Under the pieces are notes generated by a model. It saw nothing but the letters and a program-made list of their open reading frames with translations. It was not told where the DNA came from and did no database searches. 64,000 bases of DNA from JBFWUM01 sp050247255 (GTDB taxonomy: Bacteria; Acidobacteriota; Vicinamibacteria; Vicinamibacterales; UBA2999): contig JBFWUM010000018.1 in assembly GCA_050247255.1 (NCBI GenBank), positions 1 through 64,000 of the forward strand, in the 5' to 3' direction. Shown in pieces: positions 43,601 through 61,991 of this stretch (positions within the stretch are counted from its first letter, which is position 1; each line of letters begins with the position of its first letter). The translations under genes and the position numbers were made by a program.

Positions 43601-45128
43601 TGCCCTCGGCCACGCCGAGGTCGTGCTGCAGGTGCGCGGCGACCGCGCGCGCCCTCGCGTGCAGCTCGCCGTAGGTCACCCAGGCATTCGACTGATGCGG
43701 GGCCAGAACCGCCGGGGCATCAGGCCGTTGCGTCACCTGAGATGCGAACAGGCGGGCGATCGTGGTCTCGGGATAGACCGCGGCCGTCTGGTTTGGCGCC
43801 TGCACGACCTCCGCCCACTGCGAGGCGGGCAGCACGTTCATGGCCGTCGGTACGACCTCGGGATCGTCCACGACGGTCTCGATCACGTGCTGCAACTGCG
43901 CCGCCAGCCGTTCCATCACATCGTCCGCATGGACGGCCCGGTCCCACGACAGCCTGAACGAGAGCGCGCCCGGACGTGGCAGGACGACGAGGTCGAAGCC
44001 GTAGTGAGTCCGGTCGTCGCTCGTGGCGTCGACGATGGTGAAGCCGGTGTCGGGTGCGCGGCCGGCGTCGGGATGGTTCTCGACCGCCACCACGTGACTG
44101 AAGAGTGGGGCGCTACGCCCCGAGGCTCGCTGCACCTCGACGAGCGGTGCCTGCTGATGCGTGGCCAGGTCTGCGGCGGCAGCGTGGAGGCGCTTCAGCA
44201 GCGCGACAAAGCTCTCCCCTTCGCGCAACGACACACGGAGTGGCACGGTGTTGATCAGCAGCCCCACCATCCGCTCGATGCCAGGAATCGCTGCGCCGCG
44301 TCCGGACATCACCCATCCGAACACCACATCGTCCGAGTAGGCATAGCGCGCCAGCAGGATGCCCCAGACGGCCTGGGTGAAGGCGGCGAGCGTCACCCCA
44401 TTCGAGCGGCAGAGCGTATCGATGCCCGCGGCCACTCCGGGAGCCAGCGACACCATGCGGCGCCCAATGCCAGAAACGCCGCCTGTTGTCTTCGGCAGGT
44501 CAGCGTTCGTGACGTATCCGTCCAGGTAGTCGGACCAGAAACGCGCGTCGGCCTGTGCCGGCAGCGACTTGACGAACTCGGCGAACGACGGCGCCACGGC
44601 GAGATCGGCCCGTTGTCCCGACTGCCTGGCGGCGTAGATCCGCAGGAACTCCTCCTGGACCACGCCCACGGACCAGCCGTCGAGGACGATGTGGTGGTGG
44701 CTCCAGAGCAGCTCCCACTCCTGGTCCGCCAGCTTGAACAGGCGGACGCGCACCAGCGGATCGCGCGCGAGATCAAAACCCCGCCGGCGATCCGCCTCGC
44801 GCTCTGCCGCGAGACGGGCCTCGTGCTCGAGGCCGTCCAGCTGCGATAAATCGCACGTCTCCACAGGCACCGCACGCGTCCGCAGAATCACCTGCAGGGG
44901 CCGCTTGCCATCGCCCGGTGTGAACACGCTGCGGAAGATTTCGTGACGCGCGAAGAGCTCGTTCCACGCTTCGGCGACCAGCACCGGATCGACCCGTCCG
45001 CGCAGCCGCAGCGACCATTGCTCGACGTAGGCATCCGAGCCGGGCTCGGCCTGCGCATGGAAGTACATCCCGGCCTGCAGCGGCGTCTGCGGGAAGATGT
45101 TCTGAACCTGAGCGCGATCGATGGCCAT
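40605..45128 (-). CDS. NRPS D: C-A(Thr)-T-E
   Basis: 1507 residues from the ATG at 45128, 8 bp after the NRPS E stop. N-terminal AIDRAQVQNIFPQTPLQAGMYFH is a docking and C-domain start of the type that accepts a D-residue. C: HHHIVLDGWS near 148. A: YTSGSTGTPKG near 606; code by eye D-F-W-N-I-G-M-V-H-K, the canonical threonine code. T: GGDSIKS near 1001, typical before epimerases. E: HHLAVDGVTWRI near 1190. C-terminal LTHKGLTLQDLDGLFDDD resembles a donor docking tail matching the start of NRPS C. Expected building block: D-Thr. The peptide GGRLQPAHA between T and E comes from a TGAA-loop palindrome. Confidence 0.95.
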   Translation of the reverse strand: MAIDRAQVQNIFPQTPLQAGMYFHAQAEPGSDAYVEQWSLRLRGRVDPVLVAEAWNELFARHEIFRSVFTPGDGKRPLQVILRTRAVPVETCDLSQLDGLEHEARLAAEREADRRRGFDLARDPLVRVRLFKLADQEWELLWSHHHIVLDGWSVGVVQEEFLRIYAARQSGQRADLAVAPSFAEFVKSLPAQADARFWSDYLDGYVTNADLPKTTGGVSGIGRRMVSLAPGVAAGIDTLCRSNGVTLAAFTQAVWGILLARYAYSDDVVFGWVMSGRGAAIPGIERMVGLLINTVPLRVSLREGESFVALLKRLHAAAADLATHQQAPLVEVQRASGRSAPLFSHVVAVENHPDAGRAPDTGFTIVDATSDDRTHYGFDLVVLPRPGALSFRLSWDRAVHADDVMERLAAQLQHVIETVVDDPEVVPTAMNVLPASQWAEVVQAPNQTAAVYPETTIARLFASQVTQRPDAPAVLAPHQSNAWVTYGELHARARAVAAHLQHDLGVAEGSRVAVYLQPSVESIVSILGILEAGCAYVPIDPRYPVERVRFLLEDSRAVAVLTSSRDRESLPPGDRPSIEVEALPRVDDRDVRGAIDPDAVAYVIYTSGSTGTPKGCLVTHRNVVRLLVNDRFDFDFGPDDVWVMAHALSFDFSVWEIYGALLYGGRLVVPTRDAVRDVPAFRDLLARHRVTVLNQTPLAFYNLAALEKQAAVHTLGEHLRVVIFGGDRLEPGALRPWAPRYSPETVALVNMYGITETTVHVTYRRLTQADIDGGDRRSPIGRPLPETTVYVCDRHLNPQPVGAPGEMLVGGTGVCRGYLDRPELTRARFVDDRFTGPGRLYRSGDLAWRDASGALYFAGRNDDQVKIRGHRIELGEVQRALLSIDGVEQAVVVADTSSETASLLACTVGPLDEQAVRERLGLLLPEYAVPATILVADALPLTAHGKLDTAALRARRDARRREARVETEPAQTAGESLLASVWSDVLGVDRIGRHDRFLALGGDSIKSIQVLARLRAKGMTLDLKDVFQYPTVAELAPRLRPHEKRVDRDTGGGRLQPAHAPFPLTAIQRRFFEEHPADPAHYNQSLLLRCSRRLDADALRAALQTLVDAHASLRLRFHRAVDGSWHQQVARPGAPVPFSLVDLRADDGAADAMYQHSAVEQRAMHLSDGPVFRAVLYRWRDADRLFLAAHHLAVDGVTWRILLEDLDAALAGTPLLSATDSYEDWARAQHAAAAGGAFDRERPLWIQVEAAADTLEPQLGRRGVYADAVEERFDWSASDTADLKRACDAYQTNVGELLLTAASRALGRSTGRETMLIALEGHGRDSLDAVDVSRTAGWFTALYPVAIDLRDRPVHDRIREVKETLRRVPSSGAGYGVLRYLTSGAGVRALSARPAASFNYLGELDGGTDRLFSPSNERTGPAASPQGPRPFALEIGAMIAAGALTVAFTFDAAVERAAMRRLRDAADEELRAVVAHCLGRRAPELTPADLTHKGLTLQDLDGLFDDD
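41954..41973. repeat. TGAA-loop palindrome inside NRPS D
   Basis: GGGCCGGC-TGAA-GCCGGCCC: 8-bp perfect stem. Encodes GRLQPA in the T-E linker, frame preserved. Confidence 0.8.
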
Positions 45129-45136
45129 CGGAAAAC

Positions 45137-48100
45137 TCAAATCGTCCCGAGGAAGTCGTCGAGCTGCTGTTCGCTGAGCCCGGCGTAGTCGAAATCGGAC
45201 GACGTCAACTCGGTGTATGTGCGTCCGCATGTGTGGCCGACAATCGCCTCGAGCTGCGCCAGGATGTGCGACAGGAACCGCGGGGCGCCATCGGCATCGG
45301 GACCGTCGGCGGCGTAGCTGAGGGTCACGTCCAGGCGCCCGTCCACCACGACCGCCGTGACTTCGAGCGGCCACGGCGCCGCGAGGTCCGGCAACGCGGT
45401 GACCGGCCCCTGTTCCGGCGCGGGAGCAAACCACGATTCACCGGCGGCGTCGAAGCGCCCGAGGTAGTTGAAGGCGAGCGGCGGCAGCGCACCGAGCCGA
45501 TCGCCCGCGGCGCTCATCTGCCGCAACACCATGTAGCCGGCGCCCTTGTTCGGGATTGCGCGCAGCGTGTTCTTCACCAGCTTGATCGCCAGGCCAGGAT
45601 CCGATTCCAGCGGCAGGTCGACCTCGAGCGGGTACATCGATGTAAACCAGCCGACGGTGCGCGACACGTCAATCGCCTCGCCAAGCGGCTCGCGGCCGTG
45701 CCCCTCAACGGTGATCGCGCAGGACCGCGAGCCGGTCCACGCGGTCCACGCGCGTGCCAGCGCGGTCAACAGCAGGTCGTTGATCTCGGTCGCGTAGGCC
45801 TGGTGGGCCCGGGTGAGGAGATCGGCCGTCATCTCCGCCGAGAGGCTGCCGGAGATGCGGCGACGGTCGGCCTGGCGGCCAGGCGACGCGGGCGCAGACG
45901 ATCGCTCCCACCGCGGCAACTCCGGCAACAGCGCCGTCTCGACCGCGCGCTCCTGGTGTGCCACCCAGGCGGCATACGACGCGGTCGGCGCCGGCAGTTG
46001 CTGCACGGGGTGCGACAGCAGGCGATCGAGATCCTCGAGCAGGATGCGCCACGACACGCCGTCCACGATCAGGTGGTGAGCGGTGAGCAGCAGGCGCTGG
46101 CCGTCGGGCACGTCGTAAAGGACCGCCGACCAGAGGGGCGCCTGTTCGAGCCTGAAGCGCAGCTGCTCCGCCGCGGCATGGCGCGCGAGATCATCCGCAG
46201 GCGCAGCGGACGTCCGTAGGTCGATGCGCTCAACGCGCGGCCTGCACGCGGAGGGTTCGAGCACCTCCTGCACCCAGCCGCTGCCCTCGCGCACGAACCG
46301 GCAGCGCAGCATGCCGTGGTGCGCCATCAGGGCCGCGCACGCCGCCTCGAGCCGGGAGGCATCGAGCGGGCGCTGCACCTTGAGCAAAATCGCCTGATTG
46401 AACGCGGTCGCCGGGCCGTAAGTGTCGAAGAAGAAGCGCTGGATCGCCCCGAGCGGCGCGCGCCCCGACCGCGGCTCGTCGGCCACGGGCGCGGATTGGC
46501 GGCGCTGGAGATGCGGCGCCAGCTGCTCGATGGTCGGATGCTTGAACAGATCGCGGATCTCCAGCGTCCAGCCGGCATCGCGCAGGCGCGAGGCAAGCTG
46601 CAGCGCCTTGATGGAATCGCCCCCGCTCGTGAAGTAGTTGTCGCGCACACCGTCGGGTGCGCGATTGAGCGTGTGCGTCCACGCGGAAACCAGCGCGGCC
46701 TCTGCCTCGGTCGCCGCCTCCCGATACTCGGCCCCCGATGGCAGCAGCGTCGCCGTCTCCGGGTCCGGCAGTTCCTGCCGGGACACCTTGCCCGACGCGT
46801 TGACAGGCAGCGTCTCGAGAGGCACGAAGTAGGCCGGGATCATGTAAGCCGGCATCCGCGCCGCCGCGAACGCCCGCAGCTCGATCGCCTCCAGCCGGCC
46901 GCGCGCGACGATGTAGGCGACGAGCTCGCGGTGGCCCTTGCGCGTCTGTCGCGCCTGCACCGAGACGGCGGCAATCGCCGGGTGCGCGCGCAGGTGATGC
47001 TCCACCTCGCCGAGCTCGATGCGGTGGCCCAGCACCTTCACCTGGTCGTCGTTGCGGCCAAGGAACTCGATGTCGCCATCGCGGCGGAGCCGGCACAGGT
47101 CGCCCGTGCGATACACCCGCGCGTCGCCAGTTCCCGGCAGGCGCACGAAGCGTTCCCCGGTCAGGGCGGGATCGTTCACATACCCCCGGCCGACGCACTC
47201 GCCGCCAATCACGAGCTCGCCGGGGATGCCCGCCGGCACGAGCCGTCCTTCTGCATCCACGATCGCAGCGACGCAACCGGGCATCGGCCGGCCGATCGGC
47301 ACGACGGCAGTCATCATCGGTGCATCGGTGGCCGTCAGCCGTCGTGCGACGACGTCGACGCAACACTCGGTCGGGCCGTAGACGTTGGTCACGACGATGT
47401 CCCGGCCGCCTGGCGTCGCATGCAGTGCGGCAACAAGGTCCGACGGCAGCGGCTCGCCGCCGATGAGCATGTGGCGAAGCGTTGTCGGCCTCAGGCCGAA
47501 GCCGGTGTCCACCAGCAGGCGCAGCAGGGTCGGCGTCCCGTCGCTGGCGTCGACGCGCATCGCATCCAGCCAGCTGCCCAGCCTGGCGCCGTCTCGTCGC
47601 GCCTCGTCCGGAACGATGCAGAGCGTGTGGCCGTGCAGCAGCGTGCCGAAGATCTGCTGCACCGAGGCGTCGAAGACCGGCGACGCGATGAGCGCGACGC
47701 GGAGGCGCCGTCCCGGCGTGTCGTAGGCGAGGTCGCCGAGGCCGTCAACCAGGTTGACGACCGATCGGTGCTCGATCATCACGCCCTTCGGCCGCCCGGT
47801 CGATCCAGAGGTGAAGATGATGTACGCGAGGTCGGCAGGCGCGGTTGGCGTGCGAGCGACGCTGGCACGTGAACGTTCGACGTCGGCCCGGATGACCACC
47901 GCGCCGCACGCCGAGGCCAGGCGCGCTGCCAGCGGCTCGCACGAGGCGTCGGTCACGATCGCCCGCGCGCCGGCGTGCGACAACATGAACCGCAGGCGCT
48001 CTTCGGGATGGTCGGGCGAGAGCGGCACGTACGGTGCGCCCGACTTGAGGACGCCGAGCACCGAGGTGATCAGCTCGACGCTCCTGCCCGTGAGCACGGC

Positions 48101-49791
48101 CACCGGCGCCGCCGGGGGCAGCGCCAGCGCGCCAAGTGCGTCGGCGATCGCCTCTGCCCGCTCGCGAAGACCGGCGAACGTCAGCGATGTCGTGTCGTCG
48201 CAGACGGCTTCCGCATCCGGCTGCCGTTCGGCCACTGCGTCGAACCACGAGACGAGGTTGTTGCGTGTGGGGGCTGGCTTTGGGCCCTCAATCACCCCCG
48301 GCGTCCGCAGCAGGCCCGTCAGCACGGCATCGGGCGAGCCTGCAAGCTGCTTCAGCAGCCCGACGTAGTCACTCCACAGATCCTCGATCGTTTCCTGGCG
48401 GAACAGGTCGGTGTTGAACTCGACCTCCGCACCGATTCCCTCGTCGCCGCGGCTGTCGAGGATGAACGAGAGGTCGTTCTTGGCCGCCACGCGATCCATG
48501 CGCATCGGCTCGACACGCAGCCCGCTGACCGCGCCGGCGGTGATCGGCACGTTCTGCAGGCTCAGTTGCGCCTGGAACAGCGGCATGCGGGACGGATCGC
48601 GGTCGGTCGCCACCGCATCGATCACCGCTTCGATCGGCACGTCCTGGCGCGCGTAGGCGTCGAGGGCCGTCTGGCGAACCTGGCGAAGCAGATCGGTGAA
48701 GGTGGCGCCACGCTCGATGCGCAGGCGCAGCACGAGCGTATTGACGAAGCAGCCGATCAGCGCCTCCAGCTCCGGCCGGCTGCGGCCGGCCACGGGGCTG
48801 CCGATCAGAAGATCACGCTGCCCCGAGTGCCGGAACAGCAGCACGCCGTACGCGGCCAGCAGCGTCATGAAGAGGCTGCACCCCTGCGCCCGGCCGCACG
48901 CGGTGATCGCCGCCGCTACGTCGGGAGGCACAAGCCGATGTAACACCCGCCCGTTGAACGTCATCATCGCCGGGCGCTCGGCATCGAGCGGCAGCGCGAG
49001 GGTTTGCGGCGCGCCATCCAGGTGCGCGGTCCACCACGCGAGGGCGTCCCGCCCTGCCTCGCTGTGCTGCGCGTGCCGCTGCCCGGCCGCAAACTCGGCG
49101 TAGGTCGTCGTCAACGGCGGCAGCGACGCCCGCGCCCCGCGCAGCGCGGCCGCGTAATGCTGGTTCAGCTCCCGCTGCATGACGCCCAGCGACCAGCCGT
49201 CCGCGATGATGTGGTGCATGAACGGCAGCAGCAGATGGTCCTCATCGTCGAGCGCGATGAGCGTGACCCGAAGCGCATGTGCGCGTTCGAGGTCGAAGGG
49301 CCGGGCGGTCTCGTCGAGCACGATCTGCCCGGCGCGCGCCAGGCGATCCGCGGGGGGGACGTCCGCCAGCGACACGACGTCGATCGGGACGTCGCCGGGC
49401 GGGTCGACGATCTGCACGCCCACGCCGTCGACTTCGGCGAACCGCATGCGCAACGTCTCGTGCCGCCCGGCCAGCGCGGCAAACGCTGCGCGCAGCGCCG
49501 GCTGCGACAACGGCCCCGTCAGCCGGAACACCGGCGTGATGCTGTAGGTGCTGCTCGGGCCCTCGAGCCGGTAGAGGAACCAGATCCGCTCCTGCGCCAT
49601 CGACATGCGTCCCTGGCGCGGCCGGCTGACCGCGGTCAGGTGGGCGATCAGTTCACCCGCGCGCGCCTTCGCCTCGGTACGCAGTTCGGGTGTGAACGCC
49701 CCCTTCGGCGCCCGGAAGCGCAGCTCCCCCTGCTCGACCCGCAGGTCGACGCCGCGCGCGCGCAGGCGGTCGATCAGGTCGGCGAGCGGTG

Positions 49792-49795
<4 letters not shown>
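45137..49795 (-). CDS. NRPS E: TubC-type docking-C-A(Gln)-T-E
   Basis: 1552 residues from the GTG at 49795, which overlaps the stop of gene F. Residues 1-50 (TPLADLIDRLRARGVDLRVE, then FRAPKGAFTPELR) form a TubC-like N-terminal docking domain. C: HHIIADGWS near 197. A: FTSGSTGRPKG near 663; code by eye D-A-Q-D-L-G-V-V-D-K, the canonical glutamine code. T: SGGDSIKA near 1058. E: HHLIVDGVSWRI near 1242. Ends GLSEQQLDDFLGTI, a donor docking tail for NRPS D. Expected building block: D-Gln. No odd features in the active sites. Confidence 0.95.
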
Positions 49796-57752
<7,957 letters not shown>

Positions 57753-57756
<4 letters not shown>

Positions 57757-60700
57757 AGCAGCAACGCCTCACGGTCGCCAGCCGGCACGCGTCCCTCGAT
57801 CAACGCGACCTGTGCCGCAAACGTCGAATGCCGGAACACATCGTCAAGGCTGACGGTGCAGCCCCATTTCTGGCGGATGTGAAAGATGACGCTCGTGGCC
57901 AGCAGCGAGTGGCCGCCGAGCGCGAAGAAATCGTCGCCTGGCGCAATAGAGCCGACGCCGAGGAGCGATCGCCACACGTCGGCGAGCCCGCTCGAGACGT
58001 CCTCCGCAGCGCCGAGCGCCGGTGCCGGCTCGTCGGCCGCCGGCTCTTCCGCGAACTGCTGACGCCTGGTGACGATGACCTGCGTGGCGTCCTGCGCGAC
58101 GATGCGCAGGAAGAGGTCGCAGGCACGTGCCGGATCGATACCGAATGATGCCAGCTCCGCTTCGCGTTTCCGGCGCAGCGATTCGGGCAGGTCGGCCGAG
58201 ACCGCCATGCCGATGTCTCGCCACGCATCCCAGTTGATCGTGATCGCCCGCACGCCCGTCCGGCGAAGGGCCGCGGCCTTCACGTCCAGGTAGGCGTTGG
58301 CTGCGGCATAAGCGGCCTGCCCGGGTCCGGGCATGTAGGCGGCGAGCGACGAGAAGAACACGAGGAAGTCGAGCGAGCCTTCCGCCTGAAGGCGGAAGCC
58401 ACGTTCGCAGCAGAGGGTACCGAGCACGTCGGCGCCCGAGGTCTTCGGCCTCAGCACCGCGTCGATGTCGGCGTCGGACGCGCGCCCGAATGCCGCGCCG
58501 CTGCCGCTGCCGGCAGCGTGAACGATGCCGTGGATGCGCCCATAGCGGGCATCCAGGTCGGCGAACACCGCCGCCATCGACTTCGCGTCCGTGGCGTCCG
58601 CCTGGTAGACATGAACCGTGGCGCCCCGCTTCTCGAGTTCGGCGATCGCGGCCGCCGTGCGCGGCTCGTTGCCGCGGCGACTGACCAGGGCAAGCCGCAC
58701 ACGCGTGCGCGAGGCCAGGGCATTCGCGATCGCCAGGCCGAGGGCCCCGGTGCCGCCGGTAATCAGGTAGACACCGTCGGTCCTTACGGCGTCACGTGGC
58801 ACGGTGGCTTCCTCGAGCATCGGCGCCGGCACAATCGACGGTGTCCAGCGCCGCCCGTGCCGCAGGGCGACGATGCGGTCGCGTGGGGCCGATCGCAGCT
58901 CGCCGGCAATCGCCGCGGCGGCCATCTCGTCGTCGCCGTCCACGTCGATGACGCGCGCGGTGACACCAGGGAACTCCGCCGGGAACACCAGGACGGGACC
59001 GATCGGCATCGCCTGCGCCGGATCGAGCGGCTCGTCACCGGTGACGTCGCATCCACCGCGCGTGATCGCGCAGACCTCGGCGACGCCAAGCTGGCTGACG
59101 AGCCCGCGGGCGATGGCGGTCACACCGCGAAAGCCGGCGGTGGTCACCACGGCGTCGGCGTCGCTTGACGCCGGCAATTCTGCCGACTCGGTGACCCGAT
59201 CGCCGGCCGTCCGCAGCTGCGCGGCCACGGCACGCGCGAGGGCGTCGCCGCCGGTGACCAGCCAGTGGCGGGGCCGCGCTTGTGGCGGCGGGGCAACAGG
59301 TGTCCGCGACCACGCCAGGGTCATCAGCCGTGGCTGCTCGGGGTTCCCGGCGGCAAGCGGCGGCGCCGCCTGCGCGGGGCGTGCGTCGACGGGATCGATC
59401 CAGTGGCGCCTGCGCTCGAACGGGTAGGTCGGCAGCGTGATGCGCGCTGGCTCATCGCCGGCGAAGACACCGGCCCAGTCAATCTCTACGCCTGCGAGCC
59501 ACGCCTGGCCGAGCGCCGTCACGAGCGCGCGGTGTTCGTTGGTGCGCGGAAGGCCAGGAAGGATCGCTTCCTTTGGGGATGCGCACTGACGCACGAGGCC
59601 GCCGAGCGTCGTGCCCGGGCCAAGCTCCACGAACACCGTCGTCCCATCGTCGAGGGCGGCTCGCGCAGCCGGGCCGAAGAGGACCGGCTTGCGGATCTGT
59701 TGCGCCCACAACTCGGCGTCGGTGCGATCGGCTCGCCGGCCGAGTACCGCGGAGTAGAAGGCCACGTCCGGGTCGCGGAACGTGAGCGTGGCGAGCGCTG
59801 AGCGAAATTCATCGAGCACAGGGTCGACGGCCGGCGAGTGGAAGGCGTGCGCGGTCTGCAGGCGGCGGATGAACAGCTCGCGTCCGGACACGCGTTGCTC
59901 AAACGCCTTCAACGCCGCTTCGTCCCCGGCCACCGTGCACAGGGCCGGCGCATTCACGGCGGCGATGTGCAGACCGGCAGGCAGGAGCGGGAACAGCTCC
60001 GCCTCGCTCAGCCCGACAGCGGCCATGACGCCAGCCGGCAGTCGAGCCATCAGCGTGGCACGCGCGGCAATCGCTCGCGCCGCCTCGTCCAGCGTCAGCA
60101 TCCCGGCGGAGACCGCGGCGGCGTACTCGCCGGAACTATGTCCGAGCACGGCGGAGGGAACCATGCCCCAGCTTCGCCACAGCGCGTCGAGCGCAACGCC
60201 GAGGGCAAAGAGCGACGTCTGCGCGTAGACGGTCTGGCGGAGCCGTTCATCCGCCTTCGTCGACGCCTCCGCAAACATCGCCTCGCGGACATCGGACACG
60301 CCGGCCGCGGCGAGCGCAGCGGCACAGCGGTCGAAGGCGTCACGGAAAACGGGCTCGTGTGCGTAGAGCTCACGTCCGACCCCCGCTTGCTGCGCCCCCT
60401 GACCCGGGAAGAGGAAGGCGATGCGCGGTGCGGCGGCGGGTCGCAACCCGGCGCGCCGCTGGTCACGACGCAGCGCCGCGACCAGGTCCGATGGGGTATC
60501 CGCCACCACCACTTCAGCGTGAGGCAGCGGCTGCCGGCCCGTCGCCAGCGTCCAGGCGACATCAGCCAGGCGAACGTCAGCGTGCGCCTCGACGTGATCG
60601 GCCAGGCGAGCCCGCATGGCGGCCAGCGCCGCATCCGACTTCGCCGACAGCACCACCGCGCGCGGCACGGGTCGCACGACCCCAGCCGCCGGGGTTGGCG

Positions 60701-61991
60701 CCTGCTCCAGCACGGCATGGCAGTTGGCACCGCCGAGGCCGAACGAGCTCACCGTCGCGCGGCGCGCCGGGCCGTTCGAGGGCCAGGGTGTCGCTTCGGC
60801 GGCGACACGCAGCGGCCCGCTTTCGAAGTCGATCTTCGGGTTCGGCCGCGTGAAGTGCAGCGAGGGAGGAATCGTTCCGTGCTGGAGCGCGAGCACGGTC
60901 TTGATCAGTCCGGCGACGCCAGCAACCGCATCGAGGTGGCCGAGGTTGGTCTTGACCGAGCCGATGTAGCAGCGCCAGTCCGGCGTCCACGCCTCGCCAA
61001 GCGCCTGGCGCATGGCGGCAATCTCGATCGGATCGCCGAGCGCGGTCGCCGTCCCGTGCATCTCGGCGTAGCCGATGCTGCGCGAGTCGACGCCGGCCAC
61101 GGCGCGCGCCTCGGCGATCACCGCCGCCTGGCCACGCACACCGGGAGCGGTGAAGCTGATCTTGTCGCCGCCATCGTTGTTGACCGCGGTGCCGAGGATG
61201 ACCGCGTCGATGCGATCGCCATCGCGCTGGGCGTCCTCGAGCCGCTTCAGCAGTACGGCCGCCGCACCGCTGCCGCCCACCGTGCCGCCCGCGTCGGCGT
61301 CGAACGCGCGGCAGCAGCCGTCGGCCGAGTAGATGCCGCCCTCGACGAACAGGTAGCCATTGGCCTGCGGCACACGCAGCGATACCCCGCCGGCAATCGC
61401 GACGTCGCATTCGCCGGCAAGCAGGCTCTGGCAGGCCACGTGCACCGCGACGAGCGACGTCGCACACGCCGCCTGCACCGTCACTGCCGGCCCGTTCAGT
61501 CCGAACTTGTAGGCGACCCGCGACGTGAGGAAGTCCTTCTCGCCGCCGACCACCGCCTGGTAAATCGCGCCCACATCGTCGACGTCGAGCGACGGCACGA
61601 CGTTGCGGATCATGTAGACGTTGACGCCGGCGCCGGCGAACACACCAACGACCGGATTCTCTTCGCGTGGCGCGATGCCGCCGCGCTCGAGCGCCTCGTA
61701 GGCGCACTCCATGAACAGCCGCTGTTGCGGATCGATGAGCGCTGCGTCGCCGGGCGAGTAGCCGAAGAAGTCGGCGTCGAACCCGGTGATGTCATCGAGT
61801 GCACCATGGGCCGACACGAAGTTCGGGTGATCCGCGCGCGCCGGCGCAATCCCGGCGGCAATCAGTTCCTCGCGCGAGAAGCGGCGGATCGACTCCACAC
61901 CGGCCGCGAGGTTCTTCCAGAGCGTCTCCGGATCGGAGGCGCCGGGGAACCGACAGGCCATGCCGACGATGGCAATTGCGTTCGCGCTCAT
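57753..61991 (-). CDS. PKS G: KS-AT-KR-ACP
   Basis: 1412 residues; ATG at 61991 overlaps the stop of gene H and its stop overlaps the start of F. KS: QAACATSLVAVH (Cys near 176; CATS instead of the common CSSS), EMHGTAT, KTNLGHLD. AT: FLFPGQGAQ, GHSSGEYAAAV (Ser near 620) and HAFHSP (near 714), the malonyl-CoA signature. KR: YLITGGTGALG (near 1077) and AYAAANAYLD (near 1228). ACP: ALGGHSLLATS (near 1359). There is no DH or ER, so it should leave a beta-hydroxy acyl unit. GFRLQAEG, just before the KR catalytic serine region, is encoded by a TGAA-loop palindrome. This is the only AT visible in the cluster and may also serve the AT-less module of F. Confidence 0.95.
58379..58398. repeat. TGAA-loop palindrome inside the PKS ketoreductase
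   Basis: CTTCCGCC-TGAA-GGCGGAAG, identical to the intergenic copy at 20340-20359. It encodes FRLQAEG, about eight extra residues ahead of LDFLVFFSS in the KR. Confidence 0.85.

Noticed and set aside
41775..44849. A 1024-codon plus-strand open frame antisense to NRPS D, and similar long ones at 26294-29173, 23189-25801, 36348-38702 and 38198-40660
   Set aside because: The minus strand encodes textbook NRPS motifs here; GC-rich DNA leaves long open frames on the opposite strand. The antisense products are Arg/His/Gln-rich with no domain.
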